This document shows positions 41,140 to 50,097 of a stretch of 64,000 bases of DNA, one piece after another. The position numbers and the translations under genes are program-made. This DNA is from Micavibrio aeruginosavorus (GTDB taxonomy: Bacteria > Pseudomonadota > Alphaproteobacteria > Micavibrionales > Micavibrionaceae). Position 1 is the stretch's first letter, and each line of letters opens with the position of its first letter. The notes below the pieces were generated by a model. That model was not told the origin of the DNA. It saw nothing but the letters and a program-made list of their open reading frames with translations, and did no database searches. The DNA lies in assembly GCA_016432265.1 (NCBI GenBank), contig CP066681.1:248001-312000 (forward strand). The letters run 5' to 3'.

Positions 41140-44139
41140 ATGAGCTTTTTTCTGAAATTCCTTGTTCCTTTTCAGGTCGCGCTTAAGCAGCCTCTGGAGA
41201 GTTTTATTCGTCTGGAGACATCAGACGACGAATTCACGCTTGTGGCCATGGACGGCTCTTTATTGACTTTCGTCAAGATTGAGGGCTGTAAAACGATTAT
41301 CGGCGAACTTGAGTATAAGCACATCATAGAAGGGGCAACGATTAAGATTGGGGCTAAGTTTGACCGGGTTGGTCATGCCATGCAGGTTTTCTTTGTGCGT
41401 GACCCTGATCGAACCATTCGTCAGCTTGAATATCTCGTGCGCCCCAGTCGCATATCGGCAAAAAACATGGGCCTTGAAGTTGACGACGTTTTCGAGGAAC
41501 GCGTCAAGAACCTGTCGAAATACGTATCTTACGAGGAAAGCTATTATGTGCTGTGGACTCGCCCCAGCGTCCTGACCAAAAGCGAAGTGGAGCGTGCCGC
41601 CAAGGAGGCCAAGGAGAAGAGATGGCTGCCTGCGGGTCACGCACAGAATCCGATTGCCGCATTGGATATGCTGCGCATACGGCACAAAAGCTTCATATCC
41701 TCAGCCATGACGGCGATCGATGAACTGGGCATCAAGGGCCGGATGATGGAAGTTCATGACGCTCTGCGCGCAGTTCGCAATAACATGTTCCCCGATCACG
41801 CAAACGAACAGTGGCGTGCTTGCTTGCCCGGCGATCCCATACCGCCGCGCGCGCCGACTTCTGCAAGTGATATGTCCGATATTCTGTGGCCGCCGCTTCG
41901 ACAGCAGATCGTCGCTGCCGATGGCAGGGTGATTGATCAGCACATATGCCAGATCGGTTCAATATACTGGGCGGGCGTCGACATGACGCTCGGGCCAATG
42001 GATGCTTCGCCCTTTACACAGCTGCTGGAGCGGTTGTTTGAGGCTAATATCCCTTATCGCCTGTCGTTCCTTATTGAGGGGGGGGGCGCGCAATCTATGG
42101 CTTTGCGCACGTTTGCGGCGTCGATTCTATCAGTAACCAACTCCTTGAATAAACAGATCAAGTTTTCTCTTGAGGGGTTGGCTGTTCTGGCGCGGCGTGA
42201 GCCTGTGGTCAGGTTGCGCGTGTCTTTTGCGACCTGGGCGGAGGAGTATGATGTCATTCAAAGCCGGCTGTCCATTTTGGCGCAATCGGTGGAAAGCTGG
42301 GGGTATTGTCAGGTTAGCGAATTCTCCGGCGATCCTCTTGATTGTGTGATGTCTTCGGCCATGGGAATTCATTGCGCGGGAACGGCGCCTGCGGCTGTTG
42401 CGCCCATGTATGAGGTTATGAAGCTTCTGCCTTGGCAGCGGCCTTCAAGCCCCTTCCAGCATGGAGCTATTATCCTGCGCACGCCCGACGGCAAGGTCTG
42501 GCCTTACCAGACCGGAACCAATGTCACAACAACGTGGTTTGACCTGGTTTTCGCTCAGCCGGGTGCGGGTAAGTCGGTCTTGCTCAATACATTGAATCTG
42601 GGCACCATCCTTTCCCCCGGATTGTCTAAGCTGCCGTTTGTGGCGATTGTGGATATCGGGCCTTCTTCCTCGGGTCTGGTATCTCTGATCAAGGAAGCGC
42701 TGCCGATGAACCGGCAGCATGAAGTGGCGCATTACCGGCTCCAGATGGCGCATAAATTTGCAATTAATCCTTTCGATACCCAATTGGGTATGCGTGTGCC
42801 GCTGATGGATGAGCGTAGCTATCTGGTTGAATTGCTGACGCTGCTTTGTACGCCTCCCGGGTATGAAAAGCCCTATGACGGCATACAGCAACTGGCTGGT
42901 CTGGTGGTTGATGAAATGTTCAGATGGCGGGATGATACGGCCGCCAATGCGGAACCGCGTCCCTATCTGCCACGACTGGATCCGGAAGTCGACGAAGCCC
43001 TGCAAAAATTCAACGTTCATCTGCCAACAGATCCTTATTGGTGGGATGTGGTGGATAAGATGTTTGAGTTGGGTGAATATCATGTCGCGGGCTTGGCGCA
43101 ACGGCACGCAGTGCCGACACTGGGTGATACGATTACCGCCGCGCGCCGCCCGCAAATTAGGAGTTTGCTTGAACAAACCTCCGTTGGAACCAGCGCCGAG
43201 AGCGTGATCAACGCGTTCGAGCGTATGGTCACGTCAGCCATCCGTGAATTGCCCATCCTTTCTTCAGTTACACAGTTCGATATCGGGGCGACCCGCGTTT
43301 GCGCTCTTGATTTGATGGACGTTGCGCCGCAGGGCGACGAAGTAGCCGACCGGCAGACATCGATTATGTACATGCTGGCGCGCCATGTTCTGGTGCGCAG
43401 TTGGTGGATGGGCATGGAGTCCTTGCAATTTGTGCCGGAGAAGTACAGGCTCTACCACGAAAAGAGGCTGCAGGATATCGCCGAATCGCCAAAGCGGTTG
43501 GGTTACGATGAGTTCCACCGCACCAGTTCGTCCTCTTCCGTGCGGGGACAAATTATTCGCGATGTTCGTGAAGGGCGCAAACGCGGGGTGCAGATTATTC
43601 TGGCTTCGCAGCTCCTCGATGATTTCAGTCAGGATATGATCGATCTGGCTACGGGCGTATGGGTTCTGGGAACGGCAATCTCGGATGCGGCCGTGGAGAA
43701 CGTGCGGGAACGCTTCGGCCTTTCTGATACAGCACGCGATGTCATTCGTTATAAACTGACCGGGCCAAAGGCCGGAGGGGCGCCTGCCCTGTTCGTTCTG
43801 GGTACGACTGAAGGCCGTTATGAACAATATTTGATCAACACGCTGGGGCCGATCGAGTTGTGGGCTCTTTCCACTTCTCAGGAAGACGTTGCGCTCCGTA
43901 ACCGCCTTTACGGCCGATTGGGCGCAGGGCAGGCGCGCCATATGCTGGCGCATGTTTTCCCTGGGGGAAGCGCGCGTACAGAGATCAAACGCCGCGTATT
44001 GATGAAGAGCGAGAAGGGATCCGATGCCAAGGGTGCGATGACCAGCGCCGTTATTGATGAGATTGTTGAGGAACTGGTTAAAAAGGCTGAAGCCGCCAAA
44101 GAGAAAAAAGACACGGTCGAGATGAAGGAAGCGTCATGA
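41140..44139 (+). CDS. icmB: IcmB/DotO VirB4-like secretion ATPase
   Basis: 999 residues (Legionella IcmB 1009). The N-terminal half matches the family; Walker A is QPGAGKSVL at about 471-479, Walker B region LGYDEFH, and further on VQIILASQLLDDF (sensor-like). The C-terminal ATPase closes with RERFGLS and FVLGTTEGRYEQYL. DotO forms a cytoplasmic hexamer at the base of the channel, onto which DotB docks. Eight genes in the order icmL-K-E-G-C-D-J-B match Legionella. The last four bases overlap the next gene (ATGA). Confidence 0.94.
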   Translation: MSFFLKFLVPFQVALKQPLESFIRLETSDDEFTLVAMDGSLLTFVKIEGCKTIIGELEYKHIIEGATIKIGAKFDRVGHAMQVFFVRDPDRTIRQLEYLVRPSRISAKNMGLEVDDVFEERVKNLSKYVSYEESYYVLWTRPSVLTKSEVERAAKEAKEKRWLPAGHAQNPIAALDMLRIRHKSFISSAMTAIDELGIKGRMMEVHDALRAVRNNMFPDHANEQWRACLPGDPIPPRAPTSASDMSDILWPPLRQQIVAADGRVIDQHICQIGSIYWAGVDMTLGPMDASPFTQLLERLFEANIPYRLSFLIEGGGAQSMALRTFAASILSVTNSLNKQIKFSLEGLAVLARREPVVRLRVSFATWAEEYDVIQSRLSILAQSVESWGYCQVSEFSGDPLDCVMSSAMGIHCAGTAPAAVAPMYEVMKLLPWQRPSSPFQHGAIILRTPDGKVWPYQTGTNVTTTWFDLVFAQPGAGKSVLLNTLNLGTILSPGLSKLPFVAIVDIGPSSSGLVSLIKEALPMNRQHEVAHYRLQMAHKFAINPFDTQLGMRVPLMDERSYLVELLTLLCTPPGYEKPYDGIQQLAGLVVDEMFRWRDDTAANAEPRPYLPRLDPEVDEALQKFNVHLPTDPYWWDVVDKMFELGEYHVAGLAQRHAVPTLGDTITAARRPQIRSLLEQTSVGTSAESVINAFERMVTSAIRELPILSSVTQFDIGATRVCALDLMDVAPQGDEVADRQTSIMYMLARHVLVRSWWMGMESLQFVPEKYRLYHEKRLQDIAESPKRLGYDEFHRTSSSSSVRGQIIRDVREGRKRGVQIILASQLLDDFSQDMIDLATGVWVLGTAISDAAVENVRERFGLSDTARDVIRYKLTGPKAGGAPALFVLGTTEGRYEQYLINTLGPIELWALSTSQEDVALRNRLYGRLGAGQARHMLAHVFPGGSARTEIKRRVLMKSEKGSDAKGAMTSAVIDEIVEELVKKAEAAKEKKDTVEMKEAS

Positions 44140-44660
44140 CAAGCGCTGAAGAGACTTTTGTCATGGTTGGGGGCAAGAAGCAGAAAAAGCCCCCCAGTAA
44201 GGCGCAGCGGATAAAGCGTCGCCGCCAGCAGAAGAAAATCGCGGCAGGAGTGATTCTTGTCATGGCTTTTCTGATCTGGTTTGGATTTCAACCCCTGAAA
44301 GGGGATATGGATTATGGTGTTTGCCGCACTTTCGCGGAACTGCGTGTAGCCAATCCCTCTACGATGAGGATACTGTCCTATGAGAACTATGGCGAGGCAT
44401 GGAAGATTTTTTATACTTTTATCGGTGAGTATGGGGAACAACGGTCGAACTATATCGACTGTGTTTTCACAGTGAACCCCGCCACAGGACAGCGTGAGTT
44501 GAGGGAGGTTAAAATCAACCGTGTTAAAGTTGGGAAGGAGGAACTCAAACGGTTTAACCTGAGTATTCCTGCTGTCATCAAGGGTAAGCCCAATCTGGTA
44601 ATCCCGCCGCCTCTGGAAAAGTCTGATCTGATGGGCTTAAGAACAATTTATGAAGAGTGA
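44136..44660 (+). CDS. Unrecognised bitopic membrane protein coupled to icmB
   Basis: 174 residues, overlapping icmB by 4 bases. A basic N terminus (KKQKKPPSKAQRIKRRRQQK) and one membrane helix (AAGVILVMAFLIWFGF) lead to a periplasmic domain of about 120 residues: GVCRTFAELRVANPSTMRIL, YIDCVFTVNPATGQREL, VKINRVKVGKEELKRFNLSI. Two cysteines in the domain could pair. In Legionella icmF follows icmB; this small protein is unrelated to IcmF. The domain shape (one helix, small alpha/beta domain) resembles VirB8- or pilus-type periplasmic adaptors only in general layout. It is a probable lineage-specific member of the secretion system. Confidence 0.65.
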   Translation: MTSAEETFVMVGGKKQKKPPSKAQRIKRRRQQKKIAAGVILVMAFLIWFGFQPLKGDMDYGVCRTFAELRVANPSTMRILSYENYGEAWKIFYTFIGEYGEQRSNYIDCVFTVNPATGQRELREVKINRVKVGKEELKRFNLSIPAVIKGKPNLVIPPPLEKSDLMGLRTIYEE

Positions 44661-44771
44661 TCGTCGTAACGTATTGATTTACATCATTAATATTAGTTAC
44701 TGAGGCACCACCTGAATTTGCATATTCAATAATAACTTTGATATAATGAAAGGCAAAAGAGAGAGGGCTGT

Positions 44772-45143
44772 ATGCAAAAAGAGGCGTTTGTCGATTTCTT
44801 TCCTGATTTTTCAAAATCAGAGGTGAATCCGGAATCGCCGATTTATCCCTCTTTGATGTCTGTGATGAAAGTTGATTTGGCGATCAGCCCTGAATCAGAC
44901 GTTTGGATGGCTCATGATCAGCCCCTGCCCGAGGTTTTGAAGTGGATTGAATACGATCTTGATCTGGAGACGCTGACGCTGGTGAGTGTTAGCGGAAAGA
45001 TTCAGGATTTTGGCATGAAGGTGCCGTCGCCAATGAAAAAATACCTACGGAAGGCCAAGCATATCTATGCGATCCATCAGGCCGAAGACCACATCAAGGA
45101 TATGAGTCGCGTGCCGCTGGTGGTGCGCGAGGCTTTGTATTAA
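44772..45143 (+). CDS. Small unrecognised cytoplasmic protein in the type IVB cluster
   Basis: 123 residues, preceded by GAGAGGG. No signal peptide or membrane helix. Sequence features: acidic N-terminal half (SEVNPESPIYPSLMSVMKVD), then the beta-prone DLDLETLTLVSVSGKIQDF and a helical end (KKYLRKAKHIYAIHQAEDHI). I recognise no family. The stop codon overlaps the next start (TAATG), so the pair is co-translated. Such small soluble proteins next to Dot/Icm genes can be chaperones (IcmS/IcmW class), but no similarity is visible here. Confidence 0.6.
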   Translation: MQKEAFVDFFPDFSKSEVNPESPIYPSLMSVMKVDLAISPESDVWMAHDQPLPEVLKWIEYDLDLETLTLVSVSGKIQDFGMKVPSPMKKYLRKAKHIYAIHQAEDHIKDMSRVPLVVREALY

Positions 45144-46357
45144 TGCAAAAAGAAGAGGGTAAAATGGCGGCGGAACCAACACTAGGCGTAATTACAAAGG
45201 TTAAGCTAGGTGCTTTTGCGACAGAAATGGGTGTTAAATATCCCGAGCAGCGCGGAGCTATACTCAGCTTGCAAGATACTTTGGAACAAAGATTACCGCC
45301 TTCCATACAAAACCAAATTACCGAGAGACTCAACCGTGATGCCGATGGTACTCTTGCGAAAGCGAGGTCTATCATTGAGAAAGACCCCAAGATTCTGGAT
45401 GCGATCAATAAGGATCCGATGAAATTGGCGCAGATTATGGGCGTGACAGCGCCGCAGGCGCCGGCAGTGGCGGCATCTGCTGAACCTCCCCGGAAGATTG
45501 AAGGGGCTTCCGGCGCGAATGCGCCGGCCAGACCGGAGCAACAACCGCAAGGAGGATCCGCACCGGCGGCTGTTGCCGCGGCACCCCCGGCCAAACCGTT
45601 GTCGCAGGCTGAAATGTCTGATCGTCAGGCCCTCAACGAGGCCGCCATGCGCATATCGAAGATGACCGGCTTTGAAGAATTCGCTGCGAAGGCGCAGAAG
45701 AGCCAGAGTCTGGAACAGGCTATGGATGCGATGATGGGCGATAAAAAACTGTCTGCTGCCGACAGGCTTAAATCACTCAAGGAAATCGAATCCGATCCTG
45801 AATTCTTCGTGAAGGCTAATAAGGCTATTGAGGATATACCTCCGCAGATGAGGGATAATGTGTTCTCTCAAATCGCTGAAAACCCGGCGCTGGGGCGGCA
45901 GGCTTTAAGCGGCGATGGCGGCGCCAAGATGCAGCTTATGATGGGCGGTATGTTTGGCGGCGGCGGTAAGGGGTTTTCCAATTTGTTCGGTGGCGAAGGC
46001 GGTGGACTTGGCGAGATGCTGAGTAAAATCCTGCCGAAGCTTCTTGAAGGCCTGCAGCAGGCTTTGGCCCCGATCATGCAAGGGATTGGCAAGATGATGA
46101 ACTCGTCGGGGTTGATGGGCGGCATGGGCAATGGTCAGGGGCAGGTGATGAACAATTTCGCCAGAACCATCGATCAAACTATGGGATCCGATATTCGGAA
46201 TAAACCTTATGTGGATGCCAACAGGCCGGAGCAACCCGCGATGACGCTGGCACAAAGGGCGGCAGAGGTGCCGGCCCCGGACGCCAGAGCCGAGCCGGCA
46301 ACAGCGCCGGCGGAGTCAAGGCGCCTGCCCGGCGTTCAGAATCAGACCGGTCTGTGA
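45143..46357 (+). CDS. Unrecognised low-complexity and helical protein at the end of the type IVB cluster
   Basis: 404 residues from 45143; an ATG at 45164 with AGAGGG close upstream is an equally good start. Helical N-terminal domain (1-100), Ala/Pro-rich linker (PPRKIEGASGANAPARPEQQ), helical middle (AMDAMMGDKKLSAADRLKSL), a Gly/Met-rich stretch (MFGGGGKGFSNLFGGEGGGL) that could insert in or line up at a membrane, and an Ala/Pro tail. No signal peptide. It is not recognised. As the last gene of the co-directional cluster it could be an effector, a translocated regulator or a chaperone, but the sequence does not say which. Confidence 0.6.
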   Translation: MQKEEGKMAAEPTLGVITKVKLGAFATEMGVKYPEQRGAILSLQDTLEQRLPPSIQNQITERLNRDADGTLAKARSIIEKDPKILDAINKDPMKLAQIMGVTAPQAPAVAASAEPPRKIEGASGANAPARPEQQPQGGSAPAAVAAAPPAKPLSQAEMSDRQALNEAAMRISKMTGFEEFAAKAQKSQSLEQAMDAMMGDKKLSAADRLKSLKEIESDPEFFVKANKAIEDIPPQMRDNVFSQIAENPALGRQALSGDGGAKMQLMMGGMFGGGGKGFSNLFGGEGGGLGEMLSKILPKLLEGLQQALAPIMQGIGKMMNSSGLMGGMGNGQGQVMNNFARTIDQTMGSDIRNKPYVDANRPEQPAMTLAQRAAEVPAPDARAEPATAPAESRRLPGVQNQTGL

Positions 46358-46369
46358 TAAGCACTTAAT

Positions 46370-47281
46370 TCAGTCGGCATCTGATAGATCAGGTGCCGCA
46401 CAGCTTCTATCTCCAGAAGGTAAACCGGGAGGCAGGAGTTCCAGCGTTGCCTGGGCCGATTGCAGGATGTCCGTAAAAACATTCATGAGGGGGTCAGCCA
46501 TCATCAGTGGCCACGCTTTGTGCAGTTCGTTGAGGCTAAAAGACCGATCACGGTTAGTATCCAGCTCCACCAACAGCCAATCCAGATAAGGTTGAATTTC
46601 CCGGGCGTCCGCAGGCAGAGAATAAGGCACGCCGCATGAGCTGTTTATGCTGCTGTAAGGCACCGCAATATCCCAGAGGCGGGAGATTTCCTGCGTATCA
46701 AGGAGTCGGTCTTTGTTTGTATCAAACACAGCGAAGACCGCCTGTTGGCACGCATTTTCCTTAATGGACGAGGCCCTCGGACAGGTTTGATAGACAAGGT
46801 CGAATGAGGAAAATATTTTTAACAGGTTTTGGTTTTCTTTCAGGGCGGCTGGCGGGTTGTCTGCGCAATCCTTGTATCTGATTTTTGGGAGGGGGGTGTT
46901 GCCGTTGCTCAACCCTTCCAATGTGATGTTGTCGCTGACTTCACCGAACAGTTGGATCAAATCTCCGTCAGGAGCGATTGCAAAGCGATAGAGAGGGCCC
47001 AGCGCCGGGATATGATAAAATCCCGGTCTTTCTTCTATGGTTTCAGTGAGGCGTTTAATCCCGCTTCCCTGCCGGGTGGTGAAAAGAACATAGTAAGAAG
47101 ATAGCCGGTAGCTGACCTTCCCTTTCTCGCAATCCAGCATGACCCATCTTTTCTGAAAAAGAGGGGGCAGGGCTTTTGCTTGCTCATTCTTGCGCTCAAG
47201 GTTCGCATCGGGCTTCGCGGCGGCGGACGCAGCTGCTGATACAATCATGAGAAAAACCACAAGGCGGATCAGTATTCTCAT
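46370..47281 (-). CDS. Periplasmic EF-hand protein
   Basis: 303 residues with a signal peptide (LVVFLMIVSAAASAAA). Two EF-hand loops: DTNKDRLLDTQE at about 192-203 and DTNRDRSFSLNE at about 240-251. The loop positions 1, 3, 5, 9 and 12 mostly carry the expected ligands, with Ser at position 9 of the second, so calcium binding is likely. The rest has no known domain; paired cysteines (CEKGK, CADN, CPRAS, CQQA, CGVP, CAAP) suggest disulfides. It is convergent with the type IVB cluster and overlaps the upstream ubiH-like gene by 4 bases. The function is unknown. Confidence 0.75.
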   Translation of the reverse strand: MRILIRLVVFLMIVSAAASAAAKPDANLERKNEQAKALPPLFQKRWVMLDCEKGKVSYRLSSYYVLFTTRQGSGIKRLTETIEERPGFYHIPALGPLYRFAIAPDGDLIQLFGEVSDNITLEGLSNGNTPLPKIRYKDCADNPPAALKENQNLLKIFSSFDLVYQTCPRASSIKENACQQAVFAVFDTNKDRLLDTQEISRLWDIAVPYSSINSSCGVPYSLPADAREIQPYLDWLLVELDTNRDRSFSLNELHKAWPLMMADPLMNVFTDILQSAQATLELLPPGLPSGDRSCAAPDLSDAD

Positions 47282-48567
47282 GCGGCATGATCCTTGATCA
47301 ACGAAGGCAGTAGTCCGGCCGCACCCATGGCCTGTTTCATGAAAAATCGCTTGGCGGGCGGAAATTCGGCGACGGCGCGCAAACCGGCACGCCGGGCCAG
47401 TCGCACGGGAGTGAAATCGTTTGAGAACAGGCGTGTCAGGCTATCCGTAGCTCCTGCCATGCCGATATTATCAAGCCGGCGACGACGCTGGTAGGCCGCC
47501 AACATTTCTGGTCTGCCGGGATCCGCCCCCTGTTGTGCGCCTTCTGCAATCAAATCGCACAATTCGGCGATATCGCGGAAACCGAGGTTCAGACCCTGTC
47601 CCGCGATCGGGTGAATGCCGTGCGCCGCATCAGCCACCAGCGCCATGCGCGGGCCGATATAGCTGTGGGCATGAATCAATCCAAGGGGATAGCTGTAGCG
47701 TTTGCCAATTTGCCTGACCCGCCCATAGCGGGCGGGGAAACGGGCTGTCATGCCGGCGTCAAAACTGTCTTGATCCCAGTGCAGGGCCGAGTCCTTCAGG
47801 GGGCCGTGTTCAGTCCAGACGACGGATGAGCGGTGGTGGCCTTGCGGTGAATCAAATAGCGGCAGTGTCGCGAACGGGCCGCCGGGGTAGAAATGCTCGA
47901 CGGCGATATTGTCGTGCGGGTTTTCATGTTCGACGTTGCAGACTAGCGCCCGCTGATGGTAAGACCAGGCCCTTGTTCCGATGCCCATCCATTCCCGGGT
48001 GAAGGACTGACGGCCATCCGCCCCGATAATCAGGCGGGCGCTGAAGCTGCGTCCATCCGTAAGTTCGCATGCGGCTTGCGCTTCGCCGACAATGAAATTC
48101 CTGACAGTGGCGGGGGCGATATGTTGCGCGGTTTTTAGCTCCGCCACGCGTTGGTAGAGGGCTTTGCGAATGGCTAGGTTTTCAGCGATCCAGCCGAAGG
48201 TGCGGCCCCCGACTTCGTCGCTGTGGAAGGTCAGCAGCAAAGGGCTGTCGCCATCGAGGATATCAATCTGACGGATAGGGCAGGCCTCATCGTCGATCAG
48301 ATGCCAGATGCCGGCGGCTTCCAGCACCTTGCGCGATCCCCAGGATATAGCCGTAGTGCGTCCGTCGAATACGTCCTGTAAGGTCGCGGGCGGCGGTTCG
48401 CGATCAATGCAAGCCACTTGCAATCCAGTATTAGCCAGAAGGCAGGTCGTTGTCAGTCCGGCCAACCCGCCGCCGATAACAATCACATCGAAATTATGCT
48501 CCGGCGGCGCACGGCGCGGTGGTTTCGATGAACGCGGATTCTGTTTCTTCCGATGTCGCGGCGCCAT
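47278..48567 (-). CDS. UbiH/UbiF/COQ6 family FAD-dependent hydroxylase
   Basis: 429 residues. A basic N-terminal tail precedes the dinucleotide-binding FDVIVIGGGLAGLTTTCLLA (GxGxxG), the middle motif IIGADGRQSFTRE and the second FAD motif LVADAAHGIHPIAGQGLNLG. These three define the ubiquinone-ring hydroxylases, which use FAD, NADPH and oxygen. UbiH, UbiF and UbiI cannot be told apart by eye, so no symbol is given. It runs into the EF-hand gene with a 4-base overlap. Confidence 0.9.
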   Translation of the reverse strand: MAPRHRKKQNPRSSKPPRRAPPEHNFDVIVIGGGLAGLTTTCLLANTGLQVACIDREPPPATLQDVFDGRTTAISWGSRKVLEAAGIWHLIDDEACPIRQIDILDGDSPLLLTFHSDEVGGRTFGWIAENLAIRKALYQRVAELKTAQHIAPATVRNFIVGEAQAACELTDGRSFSARLIIGADGRQSFTREWMGIGTRAWSYHQRALVCNVEHENPHDNIAVEHFYPGGPFATLPLFDSPQGHHRSSVVWTEHGPLKDSALHWDQDSFDAGMTARFPARYGRVRQIGKRYSYPLGLIHAHSYIGPRMALVADAAHGIHPIAGQGLNLGFRDIAELCDLIAEGAQQGADPGRPEMLAAYQRRRRLDNIGMAGATDSLTRLFSNDFTPVRLARRAGLRAVAEFPPAKRFFMKQAMGAAGLLPSLIKDHAA

Positions 48568-48595
48568 GGGACTTCCTTATAAAAAGGCAGTGCTT

Positions 48596-48621
48596 AGACA
48601 AGCAATACCAGACAAGCAATA
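48596..48621. repeat. Two direct copies of a 12-mer
   Basis: AGACAAGCAATA at 48596-48607 and again at 48610-48621, spaced by two bases (period 14). They lie just upstream of the ubiH-like start, where a regulator could bind the same face of the helix twice. No partner is known. Confidence 0.6.
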
Positions 48622-48686
48622 TAGGCGAGGACACAAGGGAATGCCAGAGTCCATGGCTTCTTGGGATTGCAAGAGAGGGTCAGGGC

Positions 48687-49349
48687 CTATTTGAAGAGGT
48701 CGACCGGCAGGTCGTAGTGCAGGCCCATGCGGAATTCGTGAGCGCCGTAATCGATGCTGTAATCGCCGATATCGAAATCGGTGGTGCCGACATAGCGGTA
48801 ACCGCCGGAAAGGGCCATGCCCGGCTTCACCTGATATTTCAAACCGCCGCCGACCGCATAGGCAAGGTTGTACGATGTGTCGGAAGCATCGCTCAATCCG
48901 CCCGGCGCGCCGGCCACGCCGCCATCATGCATGGCAAGGCCCAGGCCGCCTGTGACGTAAGGTGTGATGTTTTTCCAGTTGACGTCGAAATCGTAGTAGA
49001 CATTCGCCATATAGAGCCAGGTTTTGACGTTCTTGCCGACGCTGCCTGAAGCTCCGGTATCGAGTGTCATGTTGCTTAAATCCGAACGGCTATAGGCAAT
49101 TTCGCCTTCAACACGGATGTTGGGCGAAAGACGTAAGCCCAAGGCGCCGGCAAAAGAGGCGCCGTTTTTCATCTCTACGGCGCCGTTGGTCGATGGGTGA
49201 GTGAATTCACGTGAGCTGAAAGTGTTCAACCCCATGTAGCCGGAAAAGTATAAGCGGCTGGATTGCTGCGCCTGCGCGTTGTGCGGCAGGGTTAGAAGGC
49301 CTGCTGTGAAGGCTGCAAAGGCGATATATTTTAATAATAGTATGCGCAC
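48687..49349 (-). CDS. Outer-membrane beta-barrel protein (opacity/Omp25-like)
   Basis: 220 residues from a GTG at 49349; the longer open frame upstream would read through the terminator at 49426-49449 and is rejected. Signal peptide ends NAQA-Q. The mature part is an eight-strand-type barrel: SRLYFSGYMGLNTFS, then RVEGEIAYSRSDLS, WLYMANVYYDFDV, ITPYVTGGLGLAM, GGLKYQVKPGMALSGGYRY and a last strand EFRMGLHYDL. Such porin-like proteins are abundant in alphaproteobacterial outer membranes, in adhesion or envelope stability. The substrate is unknown. Confidence 0.83.
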   Translation of the reverse strand: MRILLLKYIAFAAFTAGLLTLPHNAQAQQSSRLYFSGYMGLNTFSSREFTHPSTNGAVEMKNGASFAGALGLRLSPNIRVEGEIAYSRSDLSNMTLDTGASGSVGKNVKTWLYMANVYYDFDVNWKNITPYVTGGLGLAMHDGGVAGAPGGLSDASDTSYNLAYAVGGGLKYQVKPGMALSGGYRYVGTTDFDIGDYSIDYGAHEFRMGLHYDLPVDLFK

Positions 49350-49425
49350 TGTTATGGAGCCTGGCAAGAAAAGCGAAGAGCGGGCCGGGAATCGGCAAGA
49401 ACGATATTGCAATGATAAATAAAGA

Positions 49426-49449
49426 AAACCCGGCTGTCCAGCCGGGTTT
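49426..49449 (-). terminator. Rho-independent terminator
   Basis: AAACCCGGC (49426-49434) pairs with GCCGGGTTT (49441-49449), with a 6-base loop that can pair further, 28 bases past the minus-strand gene at 49477. On that strand it runs out into TTTTCTTT. Confidence 0.85.
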
Positions 49450-49476
49450 ATTGATAGGGGGTATAAGCTTGGACAG

Positions 49477-50097
49477 TCAGGCGACAGGCGCTTCCACCCG
49501 TATCGGCAGATCGCCTGCCACAGGTTCATCGTTCAGCATTTCGATCATGCCGCCCGGTTGCACCGAAAAGTTCGCCAGGAAAAGGGCGTTGGCGTAAAAC
49601 ACCACGCCGTCGCACAGGAACTCGCCCTTTTCATTGCGGCCTTCATAGGTGGCCGGTCGCAATACGCCTTCCATGACAGCGCGGGTTTGCGGATCCATGT
49701 TTTTCGGGATATCGGGATCGTCGATCGATTCGGCAATCAGGAACGGCCCTTCCTCTCCACGAACAAAGAAGCAGAAGAAACGAAGGTATTCGAGCACGTT
49801 ATCTTCGGTGATCTTGATCGGGGCTTGCGCGTTAACTTCGTGGATGGGGGGCGATGTGCCATTCAGGCGGTACAGATTGCCTTGCATGGTCAGGTAATAA
49901 ATATTGATGTTGCGCGGTGTCCAGGATGCGTCGCGCACGCGGATCAGCACAACCTGATCGTAAAAAGGCAGCGGACGCCACGCGACCTGTGTCGTCGCGG
50001 CCGCGGCCTTGAGGCGGCCGTCGACCGGATTGATCTGTTCCAGAAAGCCGGCGAGTTCCTCGCCTGTTACCGGGTTCCAGTTATTATCGTCATACAT
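49477..50097 (-). CDS. Unrecognised conserved-looking protein, possible DUF
   Basis: 206 residues. No signal peptide or membrane helix. Begins MYDDNNWNPVTGEELAGFLE, contains IYYLTMQGNLYRLNGTSPPI, the aromatic LRFFCFFVRGEEGPFLIAES and ends in an acidic/Pro-rich tail. It reads as a compact mixed fold. I know no family name for it. It stands alone between a terminator and the rpmH promoter region and is probably monocistronic. Confidence 0.6.
   Translation of the reverse strand: MYDDNNWNPVTGEELAGFLEQINPVDGRLKAAAATTQVAWRPLPFYDQVVLIRVRDASWTPRNINIYYLTMQGNLYRLNGTSPPIHEVNAQAPIKITEDNVLEYLRFFCFFVRGEEGPFLIAESIDDPDIPKNMDPQTRAVMEGVLRPATYEGRNEKGEFLCDGVVFYANALFLANFSVQPGGMIEMLNDEPVAGDLPIRVEAPVA

Noticed and set aside
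42445-43953. Two long minus-strand frames of 243 and 229 codons
   Set aside because: Both are antisense to icmB, which has clear ATPase motifs; the minus-strand products have no recognisable domain.
49350-49529. Upstream start for the outer-membrane barrel gene at 49529
   Set aside because: The added 60 residues would cross a strong terminator and look unrelated to a signal peptide, while the GTG at 49349 begins a standard signal sequence.
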